A stretch of DNA of 64,000 nt from the NCBI GenBank assembly GCA_039654915.1, contig CM077597.1, forward strand, positions 25,022,001-25,086,000, given 5' to 3'. The notes beneath the pieces are model-generated. The model was not told the DNA's origin. It searched no databases and saw only the letters and a list, made by a program, of their open reading frames with translations. Every line of letters starts with the position of its first letter. Position 1 is the stretch's first letter. The position numbers and the translations under genes are program-made. Source of the DNA: Aquilaria yunnanensis (lineage: Eukaryota; Streptophyta; Magnoliopsida; Malvales; Thymelaeaceae). Below, in pieces: positions 36,600 to 47,054 of the stretch.

Positions 36600-37880
36600 A
36601 AAGATTGATGCCATTGTAGGGCTACACCCTCTAAAAGATTGATGCCATTGTAAAGTTACACCCTCTAAATGAACAGCACTATCAACAATATTATCATCAT
36701 GTATTGAATAGTATGTCTTGTGAAATGAACAACATCCTAAAGAACAACATATTTGTCAGAATGAAACAACTTTTTTTAATTAATCAAAAAATATTTTTTA
36801 TGAATAGTATTTTTTACAAAATGAACATCTTATAGAACAACACTTCTTTATAAAAAGAACAATATTTTACAGAATAGTAAATTTATTTAAATAGAACAAC
36901 AATTTTTACTAAATGGAACAATACATTTATAAATAGTACATCTTACTAAATGAATAACATTTTATAGAGCAACACATTTGTGTGAGTGGAACAAAACTTT
37001 GTACAGAAAATAACAGCAAAAGTTATGACAGAAAATTTAACGAAATAAATAGCATATTGCCGAATTGCACATTCTTAGGAATGAAATAAACACTTTTTTC
37101 TGATTGGAACAACATTATTAAGGGCAACATATCTCATGAAGTGGCCGACATATTATGAAGTATCACATTTATAAAAATGGAACAACACTTCTTACTAAAT
37201 TGAATAGCAAAGTTTATAAATAGTACATCTTACAAAAAGAGCAACATATTACAGAACAAGACATTTACTTGAACTGAACAACACTTTTTACTGATTGAAA
37301 CAACATTTAATATAACTAACTGTCTTCATGTATAGTATCAATTTTCTCTTGAATTTTTCTAAACATATTAAAAAACTTGTGCAAAGTTTTGTATAGGATC
37401 ATATAAAAATTAATTGAACCAATAAAAGTTAGCTTTTTCGTATTTATATTTTCAACTCTTAATCAAATTATGTGAGGCGAGATTTTAAAAGTTTCCAATA
37501 CAACATTTTAATGCAGCACATCTTGCACTTCTTAACAGCAATATTAACAAATAACATTTTTTTTATAAAACAAACAATATATTACTGAACAATATATTTA
37601 TATGAATTGCAAAGCACTCTTATTAAAAGGAATAACATTATTTATGGAATATTATTTCTTATGAAATAAACAACATGTTATGGAACAATATATTTATATG
37701 AATAGAACATCACTTATTAGTGAAAAGAACAATATTATTTACAGAATATCATTTTTTACAAATTAAATAATAATTAAAAATATCATATTTATATGAATGA
37801 AACAATATTTCTTGCTAAAAGAAATAACATTATTTTGGTAACATTTTTTTATGAGGTAAATAGCATATTTGCGTGAATAA
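36600..37880. repeat. Degenerate AT-rich tandem repeat ('gaacaacattt' family)
   Basis: Variants of 'gaacaacactttttactaaatgaa', 'aacaacatattttacagaac' and 'aacatttatatgaatggaac' recur dozens of times. The spacing of the AACAAC cores is mostly 20-50 bp, with a larger composite period of roughly 80-100 bp. The stretch 37310-37500 is less repetitive. The left part overlaps a duplicated 28-bp block ('aaaagattgatgccattgta') at about 36598 and 36633. No coding capacity. Confidence 0.7.
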
Positions 37881-38683
37881 AATATCAAATAAAAGAATAG
37901 AAAGGTAGGTGAAAAGGACAAACTCTAAACTTGATTGTTTTTTTATCTGTCGGCTCACTCCATGTCTCAAGTCTCTAGTCTTGCCCATTTCGACAGTGGT
38001 GATGATAATTATACCGATACATCTAGTTCTCAAAGACGGCTTCGATGGTTCGATAAAATGAACAAATATCAACAAGACATTTCTGAAATTTAGGTTGGTT
38101 TAGCAAAAAGTAGGCAGAGGGGGAGGTGTCTCTTCCGACCACAAAAATAAAAATAAAAAAATCAATTTAGTTGCCCGGAGATCACTACTTTTTTCTCTCT
38201 TCTTTAGAGCACAAAAAAGAAAACCAAGACATCAATTGTTGGACCGATATGACGAACATGAAAAAAAGAATCAGGTTCTTTGTTAACTATAATGATAAAA
38301 AAGCCTTGGTAAATGGAAAAAGAAGAAGAAACAACACGCAAACAAAATAAAAAATTGTCGAAAGCTAATGCCGACAAACTCGATCAAAACCCGTTCCACA
38401 TATACTTGATGAAAGAAAAGTAACGGTGAGAAACTTGTAAATAAATTCAAACTATGAATGCTGCTAGTAGGCCAGGAATATTTTGTCTTCAACCATAAAT
38501 TATTGAATTTTTGACAATTAAGAGTCATGAATAAACAAGGATGTACATTAGAAATTTCCCTTATCTTAATCAGTAAGCCCATTGCATCTTCCCCAACTAG
38601 AAAACAAAGACGAATTAGCTGTCCATCAACACGATGACTTTCGAAGCAATGATGAGAAGTTTGCGAACCATTTGGGGTTTGGC
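37881..38683. other. Upstream region of the jasmonate-induced-type gene
   Basis: No gene seen. This is the likely promoter region of the gene at 38770, but apart from the TATA box I cannot name specific control sites with confidence. Confidence 0.4.
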
Positions 38684-38691
38684 TATAAAAT
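38684..38691 (+). promoter_or_regulatory. TATA box of the JIP23-like gene
   Basis: TATAAAAT, 79 bp before the ATG at 38770. A start site about 30 bp downstream would give a leader of roughly 50 nt, normal for a plant gene. Confidence 0.7.
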
Positions 38692-38769
38692 ACATTTGGG
38701 TGAGCAGAGCAAATCGATCGAAACTAAATCCAAGCAAACAGCTACCCAGCAACCCTTAATCCATCAGCC

Positions 38770-39405
38770 ATGAACGTGTACGGAAGCGAAGTCACGGAGG
38801 CGACCGTGAAAAGGCAGCCTGGATACGACAAGACGAAACCGATAACGCGGTACGACGTGGCGAAGCTGGCTTTGGAGATGATCAACGACGAGGGAAAGCG
38901 GGACAGAGCTCGTGCCTACTTGAAGGGTTTGGAAGAAGATTACGGCCACTTCAACGCCGCCGCCACCAAGTGCCTTATCTACAACGCCACGGGGGCGACC
39001 ATGAATCTGAACACGTACAAAGACTGGTCAGGGCACGTCGGGGAGTCGTCGTACCCAACGGAGATCAAGAATGGACAGTGAGGCGTATTTTTCCACCACA
39101 AACCGGCGATCGCGCCCGCCAGCTCTCACGGGGCCATCGTCTATAACCTGAAGGACAAGCAGCCCAACTCGGAAATGTACGGCGTCCTGAGCTGGTTTAC
39201 CGGATGGGGTCCGGACATCAACAACTGCTACGCCGAGATGGCGTGGAATGAGGTCGATGACAGCTACTGGAATCAATTTTGGAAGACTATGATGAAAACT
39301 TGGAACCACCGCTATATCGTAACACATGGCCGTTTGCAGGCGGAGCTGACCATCGGTGAGGAAAACATATCGGAGTGGACGGCGATCATCAAACTTCTGC
39401 CGTAG
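38770..39405 (+). pseudogene. 23-kDa jasmonate-induced protein homologue with one in-frame TGA
   Basis: A single frame runs 211 residues from ATG at 38770 to TAG at 39403-39405, broken only by TGA at 39079-39081 (codon 104). Visible family features include 'KPITRYDVAKLALEM', 'CLIYNATGATMN', 'DWSGHVGESSYPTEIKNGQ' and, after the stop, 'GVFFHHKP', 'AIVYNLKDK' and 'FTGWGPDINNCYAEMAW'. In the 23-kDa jasmonate-induced family the residue at the TGA is normally Trp (TGG), so this is a one-base nonsense change. The length otherwise fits the family. The role of the family is not well defined; expression responds to jasmonate and stress. The gene has no introns, is clearly GC-richer than its flanks, and has a TATA box and poly(A) signals. 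It could be a recent pseudogene, a 103-residue truncated product, or a sequencing error. Confidence 0.82.
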
Positions 39406-39439
39406 AAGTACCTGCTTTTTCCTGCTTGGTTTTCTGCAC

Positions 39440-39445
39440 AATAAA
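39440..39445 (+). terminator. Polyadenylation signal of the JIP23-like gene
   Basis: AATAAA, 35 bp after the stop codon. A second AATAAA lies at 39537-39542. Confidence 0.6.
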
Positions 39446-39545
39446 TGAAGATGTGAGGTGTCTCGAGTTCCAGAACGTGTTTGTCGGAAATTGGTTGTCT
39501 GGTTTCCAATGTAATGTATATTATGAATCGTGAAGAATAAAATTG

Positions 39546-40121
39546 TTGGTTTAATTTTGCGTCATCAAAACCTCCAATTATCCCTCACAGTTCCTATGAA
39601 CCGAAACCTAATTTATAAAGTTTTAGACAACTTGATCTTGTAACATACTGTTTCCAAACCTTGTTGCCTTCCAGAGCTCAATAAGATGAGGTTTCTTTGA
39701 TTGGCAAAGAAAAAGATTTTATTAAAAAGTAAAAGGTACAAGCTTCATCTTAGGCCAAGAGATGAATTTTCAAACACCTAAAATCAAATACCCAACCCTT
39801 AGAAAGGAATACAAATCAGCTCAAGCCCACAAAAACTAAGGCTCATCGCTAGACCCCAAGAGAACAAAATCTGCATAGAGAACCCTAACACGAGACCTCT
39901 TGAAGATCAACCTATTTTGTGAAAATAAAACACTTATCGGCTCAAGTAAGATGAGGTTCAATTGTTGCATTAAAAGATAATTATAGTCAAATTCTTAGAC
40001 CTCAAATTCATATATTAAAATTTTTTCTATTAAATTGAAATAGGTTACAAGATTTTACCACAAAGATCATAGCTTTTGGTGCGAAAATTGCTTGAAAAGC
40101 AACGACGAACTTCCAATAACC
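39546..40121. other. No gene seen
   Basis: Noncoding. The sequence continues across the Ogre insertion into 58287 onward after removing one CTTAC copy. The stretch 39715-39900 is A-rich and carries no recognisable domain. Confidence 0.4.
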
Positions 40122-40639
40122 CTTACTGTTGACACCCAATTTCGTCCTACCATTAAAAAGAAAATTTTTTTTATAAAAAAAAAAAAAGTAATTAAAAAAA
40201 ATTAATTAATTATTATTTTTATTATTATTACTAAAAAATTTTTAGTTTAAAATACATTTTTGTTTTGTGAAGATTTGATTTAAAATAATATATGCGTGTA
40301 TTTGAAAGAAAAAAAGAAAACTCCAAAAAAAAAAAAAAAAAAAGAAGGCAAAATTTAAAAGTTTGAGGTAAAAATGACAACATTAAGAAGTTTCGGGAAA
40401 AATTGACAAATTCTAAAAGTTCCAGAAGCATTTGGTAGTTTGTCACATAAAATTTTGGGCCTGCCGATGTTTCTGGCCCAAATTGACAGAAAACGACAAA
40501 ATTGTCAAAATCAGAAGCTTCAGGAACTTATCCAGAGGTTGAGAGACATAAAGGACTAAAATTGTCATTTTACCAATTTAAAAGATAAATTTGAAATTTT
40601 TTATTAATTTATCCATCAACAGTTCAGCCAAACTTCCTC

Positions 40640-40647
40640 TATAAATA
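40640..40647 (+). promoter_or_regulatory. TATA box of the 5' LTR
   Basis: TATAAATA, in the context 'cctctataaatagcccccc'. The same box is at 54931-54938 in the 3' LTR. It would start transcription near 40670, about 540 bp into the LTR. Confidence 0.7.
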
Positions 40648-41384
40648 GCCCCCCAAATTTTGTTCTGAACACAGAAAAAAAATAGAGAAAAAACTTAGAG
40701 CTCCGTTTTAAAAAAAAGATAAAATTACAGCCTTATTCCCTAGCTTATCCTCTCTCTGCCCAGAAAGTCCCAAACTTTGTTTTCTTACGATTAGACCATC
40801 TTCTTCCTTTCTCTCTCTTCCGTTTCACTCGCTGTCTCTCCTCTCTTTTGCTCCGTCGCTGCCGTCACGCCGTCGCCCGTAGCCTCCCCACTCCGCCGTC
40901 GTCGTCTCGTCACGCCGCCGCCGTGCTGCCGCCACGCCGTCGCCGCGCTCCGTCGCCCCCCCCTTCCTCCCTCGCGTGTGCTCTGTTTCACGTTCCCATC
41001 AAATTCAAAATTTGATTTCAAGGGTAAACCCTTGTTTCACCCATCATCTTTTCAATTTCTTTCAGTTTAGTCACTGACTTTTTATTTTGTTCTTGCAGAA
41101 TTGATTCCTAACCCTTTTAATTTTTACTTGTTTATTTCTTTGTTTATTATTGTTATTATTACTAACCCTTCTTTTTATTGTTATTATTATAACTAACTTA
41201 CTAACCTTATTATTATTATGACTAACCTTATTATTATTTATTATTATAACTAACTTACTAACCTTATTATTATTATGACTAACCTTATTATTATTATTAT
41301 TATGACTAACCTACTAACCTTATTATTGTTACCTCAACTAACTTACTAACTTTTATTTTTATTGTTATTAACATCTAACTTTAC

Positions 41385-41640
41385 TAACTTTGCTAACTTT
41401 TATTATTGTTGTTAATAATTAATTTAATTAAACTTGGCTAACTTTTAATTTAATTAAACTTGGCTAACTTTTATTATTGTTGTTAATTAATTAATTTAAT
41501 TAAACTTGGCTAACTTTTTATTGTTGTTAATTAATTAATTTAATTAAACTTGGCTAACTTTTTATTGTTTTTAATTAATTAATTTAATTAAACTTGGCTA
41601 ACTTTTATTATTGTTGTTAATTAATTTAATTAACTTTGCT
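41385..41640. repeat. LTR minisatellite of about 45-50 bp
   Basis: About six units of 'attaatttaattaaacttggctaac' plus a variable 'ttttattattgttgttaatt' stretch. The same array lies at about 55675-55930 in the 3' LTR. Confidence 0.75.
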
Positions 41641-43500
41641 AACCTTTATTATTATTTATTTTTAAAGTGGATGGCCAAAAAACCCTACTTTATTATTATT
41701 AATTTTTTCTTTATTTGATTTATTTCATTTAATTCACCCTTACCCATAAATAAATAAATAAAACCTAAAAGAAGATTCTTTTATAATTAATTATTAAAGC
41801 TAATAAAAAACATTTTAAAAAAAACTAATTATTTTTATTTTGGAATACATGTTTTTATTATTTCTTTAAAGATAACAAAGTTAACTTTTTATTCCTTTTT
41901 GTTAAAATTAATAAACAAGCATGATTAAATAGTACTAAAAATATACAAATCAACTTCTTTTTTTTTTTTTAAACATTTTTTAAAAATAATGATATTTAAA
42001 ATTTAAAATTCAAGAAAAATCCAATAAAATTATAATTAAAATAATTATAATTAATTAAATAATTAAAATTTAACAAAAAAATAAAATTCCATGACCAAAT
42101 GATCCACCCGGATCCATGGCTTGGAAATATTTTTTTAATAAAGTATATAAATAAATTTTTATTTATTAAAAATAAACACTTTGGACTAATATATTAATTA
42201 TTTAATAAAATATAATTTTTTAGTTTTCTTTATTAATAAAAAGAATAAAAAGAGTAAAAATTTTGAGTTAATATTTTATTCAGTAATATTTTTACTTATT
42301 TCTTTCAAAATAATGAAAAGATATAACTTTTTGTTTCCTTTATAAAAATCTTAGTCAAAAATAATAAAAAATAAATAAATAAAAAGTGAATTGAATTTCT
42401 CTTAAATATTTTAGACTTATTAATTAGATATATTTTCAGAGACATAAATTAAAATTATTAAAAAAAATATTTCAACAAACAAAAAGAACATAAAAATGAA
42501 ACATAAATATCAAGACTTTTATATACATAAAAGTTTTTTTTTTTAGTTTCTTTATTAATCACTTTTGGCTAAATTTTTTTTATCAAAAACAAAACAAATA
42601 AATATCAAAAATTTCCCTTTTATGTTTAAAATATACATAAAATTTTTTAGTTTCTTTTCTTGAATAATCATTTTTGCTTAATTCATTCAAAACAAAATTA
42701 AGACTTTTGTTCTATTTTTGAAAAATACATATGAATTTTGCCTTCATCATTGAATAAATAAAATTTTAACTAAATAATTACTTTTTGATTTGCCTTTTAT
42801 CAAATAAAAATATTAAGACTTTTCTTGTATTTTTGAAATATACATATAAGTTTTTATTTTCTTTATTAAATAAATAAAATCTTGATTAAATAATTTCTTT
42901 TTTTGGTTTATCTCTTATTAAATAAAAAAGAATAAACATAACATATAAATATGAATCTTTCTTTTATTTTTAATAAAACCTTGATAAATTTATTTCTTTT
43001 TAAAAAAAAAACATAAAATAAATCTAAGCCTTGTTGTTAAGTCTAAAAATCTTTTAGTTCATGGGATATTGGCTGGAAACTGTCTCGTGCCCACTTTTGA
43101 GCTGCTTCACCTGGTGAAGAGGGTCTAGCTGAGTAACAACGCCCCGTACCATGATCAAAAATTTTTTTTTTAATTAACTTCTTATTAAAAAAAATTAATT
43201 ACTTTTTATATTCTTTTATAAATTAAGTAATTCTTTAAATAATAAATATACTTCATTAAACAAGAAAAATTAATAAAAAAAAAGAGGAAAAAAAAAGAAA
43301 AGAAAGAAAAGAAACGAAAGATAAAATCAAGAAAAAAAAAAGAAAGGAAAGATAAGAAAAAAGATAATAAAATAAAATTTTTATATTATTAATAAATCTA
43401 AAAATTTTATAAACAAAAAGAATTACAAATTAGTAATTAAACTAACAATTAATTCTATAATAAGTAAGAATGTAATAATTAATTATAAAAAAATTAATTT

Positions 43501-43713
43501 CCATATCCGGATGATCCGGCAGGATCTACGGTTTGGAAAACTTTTTTTACTAAATAAATTAAATAAATACAAAGATAAAAATCCATATTTACAATATGGA
43601 TTAAATTATTTAAAAGTTCACCAAATTCCGTGTCCAAATGACTCGGCAGAGTCCATGGTTCGGAATCAAAATCTTCCGAGTCCAAATGACTCGGCAGAGT
43701 CCATGGTTCGGAA
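43501..43713. repeat. Palindromic 40-bp motif cluster in the LTR
   Basis: Three copies at 43501-43541, 43628-43665 and 43676-43713, each with an inverted core (GATCCGGCAGGATC or GACTCGGCAGAGTC) followed by 'ccatggttcggaa' or a variant. A fourth copy lies at 42089-42129 (core GATCCACCCGGATC). The 3' LTR has all four at 56378, 57788, 57915 and 57963. Confidence 0.8.
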
Positions 43714-43997
43714 GTATAAAATTTCATACAAATTAATTAATTAAAAAAATCCACATTTCGACTAATCCAGTTAAAATTTCTAATTTTGAAAATTAACTGA
43801 AAATTATTTAAAAGCAAAGCAAAACAAAATTAAAATCAACTAAGGTGCCAATTTTTGGGCGTTTTAACAAGGTTGTTTTAACGTAACCGTACTCCCGATC
43901 CCCGAACTCTCGCAGACCATATTTTAGGTATCCAATCGACCTAAGAAAAACCGATTGCTAGCGACTCCCGAAAACGGCCCAATCCGTTGCCACAGCT

Positions 43998-44015
43998 TGG
44001 CGACTCCGCTGGGGA
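43998..44015 (+). other. Primer binding site (Ogre type)
   Basis: TGGCGACTCCGCTGGGGA starts 3 bp after the LTR end. Ogre elements are known to use a site of this kind, attributed to tRNA-Arg. Confidence 0.85.
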
Positions 44016-44963
44016 ATCCACGTTAGTGAGTCGAGCCTAAAGTTAATTTGTTTTGATTTACTTTGCTTATTATGTGGATTTATATGTTATATTTACTTAT
44101 TCTAAACATGCATAATGCATTCACAATATGAAGCTCTATACCCGAGCTTTCTCAAATCGAACACAATTCTTTCTAAGCGGAATTGGTGTTGTTGTCCTTG
44201 TGAGGCCATGGTCTCCAAGCCTTCACCGGTTTCAAAGTAGCAAAGTAGTGTATTGCCTCCTGAGACGGTTAGTCTCTGCATGGGCCCACGAAAAGCTACG
44301 ACTCGAATTAATCCATTCCTTACATTAACCCTAGAGGGTAAGGAATCGGGCTGTCACTATAATTTAGTGACGGGATTCGGGAACTATCCCTTGCCTTTTT
44401 GATAAGCCACCTTCTGCATATAGAACTCCCCACTTAACCATAGAACTGATCATAGAATTTCTACCATTTTACCAACGCCATAAGCATATCCTTGTTATGC
44501 TGTGTTGTTACTCTACACTTTTCTTCGTATGGTTTTAACTTGTTTATCCATAATACTTCATGAGTTGTTAATTGCTATTTAACTTATTAATAACCTTATC
44601 TTTCTTGTGCAATTATTCTTCATGCATCAAAACCACGCATCAAATTATGCTAACTTTTGGTCTTTATAATGACAACTAAAAGTTTTGAAGTTCCACGATA
44701 ATGGATAAGCAAACTCACTCATCGCATGCATGCATTACATTAATCACGTGCATATAAAGTCTGATAAAAACATAATCTCATTGCATACAACCATTACATC
44801 AATCACGTACATACAAAGTCTGATAAAAACATAATCTTATTTTGCATGCAGGCATCCATTGCATAAATCACATACGTGTAGAGTCTAATAAAATAAATCT
44901 TACTTTTAAAAGGATAAAATTGGACCTCAACACCGATATTCAACTCTGCTGCAAACAAGATTA
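44016..44963 (+). other. Ogre leader with tandem repeats
   Basis: About 950 bp of noncoding leader. It contains an inverted repeat ('attccttac...gtaaggaat', about 44314-44345). Three tandem copies of an approximately 65-70-bp unit lie at about 44725-44900, each with 'atcacgtncatayaaagtctgataaaa'-like sequence. The normal Ogre ORF1 is not evident here. Confidence 0.55.
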
Positions 44964-47054
44964 ATGGCAAACCAAATCGAACGACGTCTCATACAGATAG
45001 AATCCAAGATAGAAGGTATGGCCGAAAAAATAAGACAATTGATGGAGCTAATCAAGGGGAAAGCAATTCAAGTTCCCATCAAAGAAGCACAAGTTCAGCC
45101 ACCCATGACAGAAAGAGAAATGCTTACTTTATTTGTTCAGACACTGAAGCACCCATATTATGACAAACTCATTGGCAATTCAGCAGCTAATTTCTCTGAC
45201 GTCGGCATGTCTGGAGAAAGGATCAAGCATGGGATTAGGACCGGGAAGATTACCGAGTCCTTTAATGATCCTATGAAAAGAGAAGGACCATCTAGAAGAA
45301 AGGAGGACGAAGTACAACAAATAGGACGCGGAAGAGAGATTCCCCTCGTAGGTACTGTGGCTACCGGGCCTCGCCTATCCTATTCTACCAATTGGCCCAA
45401 CAATTATCCTGTCCACAGGCCTAATCAATTACAGCCACCTGTTCTAACCCCTCCAGTACCTGCACAAAGACAAAGAGAAGTCTTTGCACCAATTCCTATG
45501 ACTTACATTGAGTTGTATCCAAAACTCATTAAAAGACAATTCATCTGTCCAATTCCTACAAAGCCATTCAAACCCCCATATCCAAGGTGGTATGACCCCA
45601 ACATAACTTGCCCATATCATGATGGCGTTACAGGCCATGGCCTGGAAAATTGCATAGCATTGAAACGTACAGTCCAACAATTAATCGAGTCAAAATGGTT
45701 GGACTTTTCCGATGAACCAAACATCGCTCACAATCCATTGCCGCCTTATCAATCAAAACCAATCAATGTAATAGAAGAACACCAGCCGATAAAGAAGTCA
45801 GTCAACGATATCATAACCCCTCTTAAGCATGTATATTCATGCCTTCTGAAAGAAGGGGTTATCATCCGGAAGTCTTCTTTTAAACATGAAGAAGTCAAAG
45901 ATGAGGACTGGTGTGACTTTCATGACAGTAAAAGTCATTATATCCAAGAATGCTCAGAATTCCGTGAAAGTCTACAAAGACTCATGGACTCATCCCAACT
46001 CATCATTTCTACGTCGGATAAAGACGATGATGTAAATGTGATCACTAAAGAACGGGCAGTCAATGCTACGCCAAAACCACTAGTTATACCAATTTCAAAA
46101 TCTATTGTCAAGCCTTTAAGAACTCGAGTCCCGAGGTCATTCCTCTACAAATCAGACAAGGCTGTTCCATGGAGCCATGATTACACTTCCAACATCACAT
46201 CAACTCCGTTAGAAGTTAGGAGTATGACTAGAAGTGGTCCATGTTACTCTCCAGAACAAATGTACAAGCTTCGACAAGATAAGAACGTCACAGACCCAAC
46301 AAGTGAGCCTCTAGATACAGATACATCCAAAGAGCAAAAGATGTCTCAAGAGGTGACAGATGAACAAACTACTGAGTTCCTCAAACTCATGAAGCAAAGT
46401 GAGTACAGCGCCGTGGAGCAGTTAAACCACCTGCCAACAAAGATCTCCATACTTTCACTACTCATAAGCTCTGATGCTCATCGAGAAACCCTCCTCAAAG
46501 TCTTGAATAAGGCCTATGTTGAGCCAGATATTTCAGTGAATAATTTTGACCACCTCGTCAACAACATCACCGCACAGAATCTCATCACATTCACTGACGA
46601 TGAGATACCAGCAGAAGGAAGGGGTCACTCTAAGGCTCTATATATTTCGGTTAAATACAAAGATCGAACTATGACTAGAGTTATTGTTGATAATGGGTCA
46701 GCTCTAAACATAATGCCAATTGAGACCTTTTACAAGTTTGGTATAGACTCATCATACCTCAACTACAGTCATATCACTATTCAAGCATTTGACGGGACGA
46801 ATAGAAATGTCGTTGGAAAAATAGAGCTGCCAATAGAGATCGGCCCTTGTGTCTTTCATATCACATTCCAAGTTATGGACATTAATCCTTCTTATACTTG
46901 TCTGTTGGGAAGACCATGGATTCATATGGCCGGAGCAATTCCCTCCTCATTACACCAAAAAATGAAATTCATTTTTGAAGGAAAGTTAATCACAGTCTTT
47001 GCTGAAGAAGGCATTCTGCTATCATCTATATCAATAGTAGCAAAGGCCAAGTGA
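44964..47054 (+). CDS. Ogre gag-protease polyprotein with internal gag deletion
   Basis: An intact 696-codon frame. Residues 1-37 are a short coiled-coil-like segment. From about residue 40 the frame joins directly to the distal capsid region ('PPMTEREMLTLFVQTLKHPY'), so the proximal capsid domain of Ogre gag is missing yet the frame is kept. Two zinc-type motifs follow: C216-x2-H-x5-H-x4-C and C317-x2-H-x4-H-x4-C. The aspartic protease lies near residues 540-690, with D576-N-G-S ('VIVDNGSALNIMP', usually DTGSS) and 'CLLGRPWIHMAGA'. The frame stops where RT would begin. Gag would form particles and protease would mature them. With the capsid deletion the product may be only a partner for a helper element. 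TAT-to-stop decay is absent, unlike in all other gag frames in the window. Confidence 0.88.
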   Translation: MANQIERRLIQIESKIEGMAEKIRQLMELIKGKAIQVPIKEAQVQPPMTEREMLTLFVQTLKHPYYDKLIGNSAANFSDVGMSGERIKHGIRTGKITESFNDPMKREGPSRRKEDEVQQIGRGREIPLVGTVATGPRLSYSTNWPNNYPVHRPNQLQPPVLTPPVPAQRQREVFAPIPMTYIELYPKLIKRQFICPIPTKPFKPPYPRWYDPNITCPYHDGVTGHGLENCIALKRTVQQLIESKWLDFSDEPNIAHNPLPPYQSKPINVIEEHQPIKKSVNDIITPLKHVYSCLLKEGVIIRKSSFKHEEVKDEDWCDFHDSKSHYIQECSEFRESLQRLMDSSQLIISTSDKDDDVNVITKERAVNATPKPLVIPISKSIVKPLRTRVPRSFLYKSDKAVPWSHDYTSNITSTPLEVRSMTRSGPCYSPEQMYKLRQDKNVTDPTSEPLDTDTSKEQKMSQEVTDEQTTEFLKLMKQSEYSAVEQLNHLPTKISILSLLISSDAHRETLLKVLNKAYVEPDISVNNFDHLVNNITAQNLITFTDDEIPAEGRGHSKALYISVKYKDRTMTRVIVDNGSALNIMPIETFYKFGIDSSYLNYSHITIQAFDGTNRNVVGKIELPIEIGPCVFHITFQVMDINPSYTCLLGRPWIHMAGAIPSSLHQKMKFIFEGKLITVFAEEGILLSSISIVAKAK

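Larger units (their letters stand above)
40127..43994 (+). repeat. 5' LTR of the Ogre-type element
   Basis: Contains a TATA box at 40640-40647, a CpG-rich patch at 40850-40980, TTATTATTATGACTAACC-type simple repeats (41155-41345), about six units of an approximately 45-50-bp 'ttaatttaattaaacttggc' repeat (41385-41640), long A/T-rich stretches, and four copies of a 38-41-bp palindromic motif. Confidence 0.92.

Noticed and set aside
39079..39081. TGA in the JIP23-like gene as programmed recoding or selenocysteine
   Set aside because: The family has Trp here, higher plants lack selenocysteine insertion, and there is no supporting element; a nonsense change is simpler.
39028..39441. 137-codon minus-strand ORF opposite the JIP23-like gene
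   Set aside because: Shadow of the GC-rich sense gene; no independent similarity.
40791..41021. 76-codon minus-strand Arg/Thr/Ala-rich ORF
   Set aside because: Low-complexity frame created by the CpG-rich LTR patch; broken differently in the 3' LTR.
43998..44015. tRNA gene at the Ogre primer site
   Set aside because: Only the 18-bp primer match is present, with no cloverleaf.
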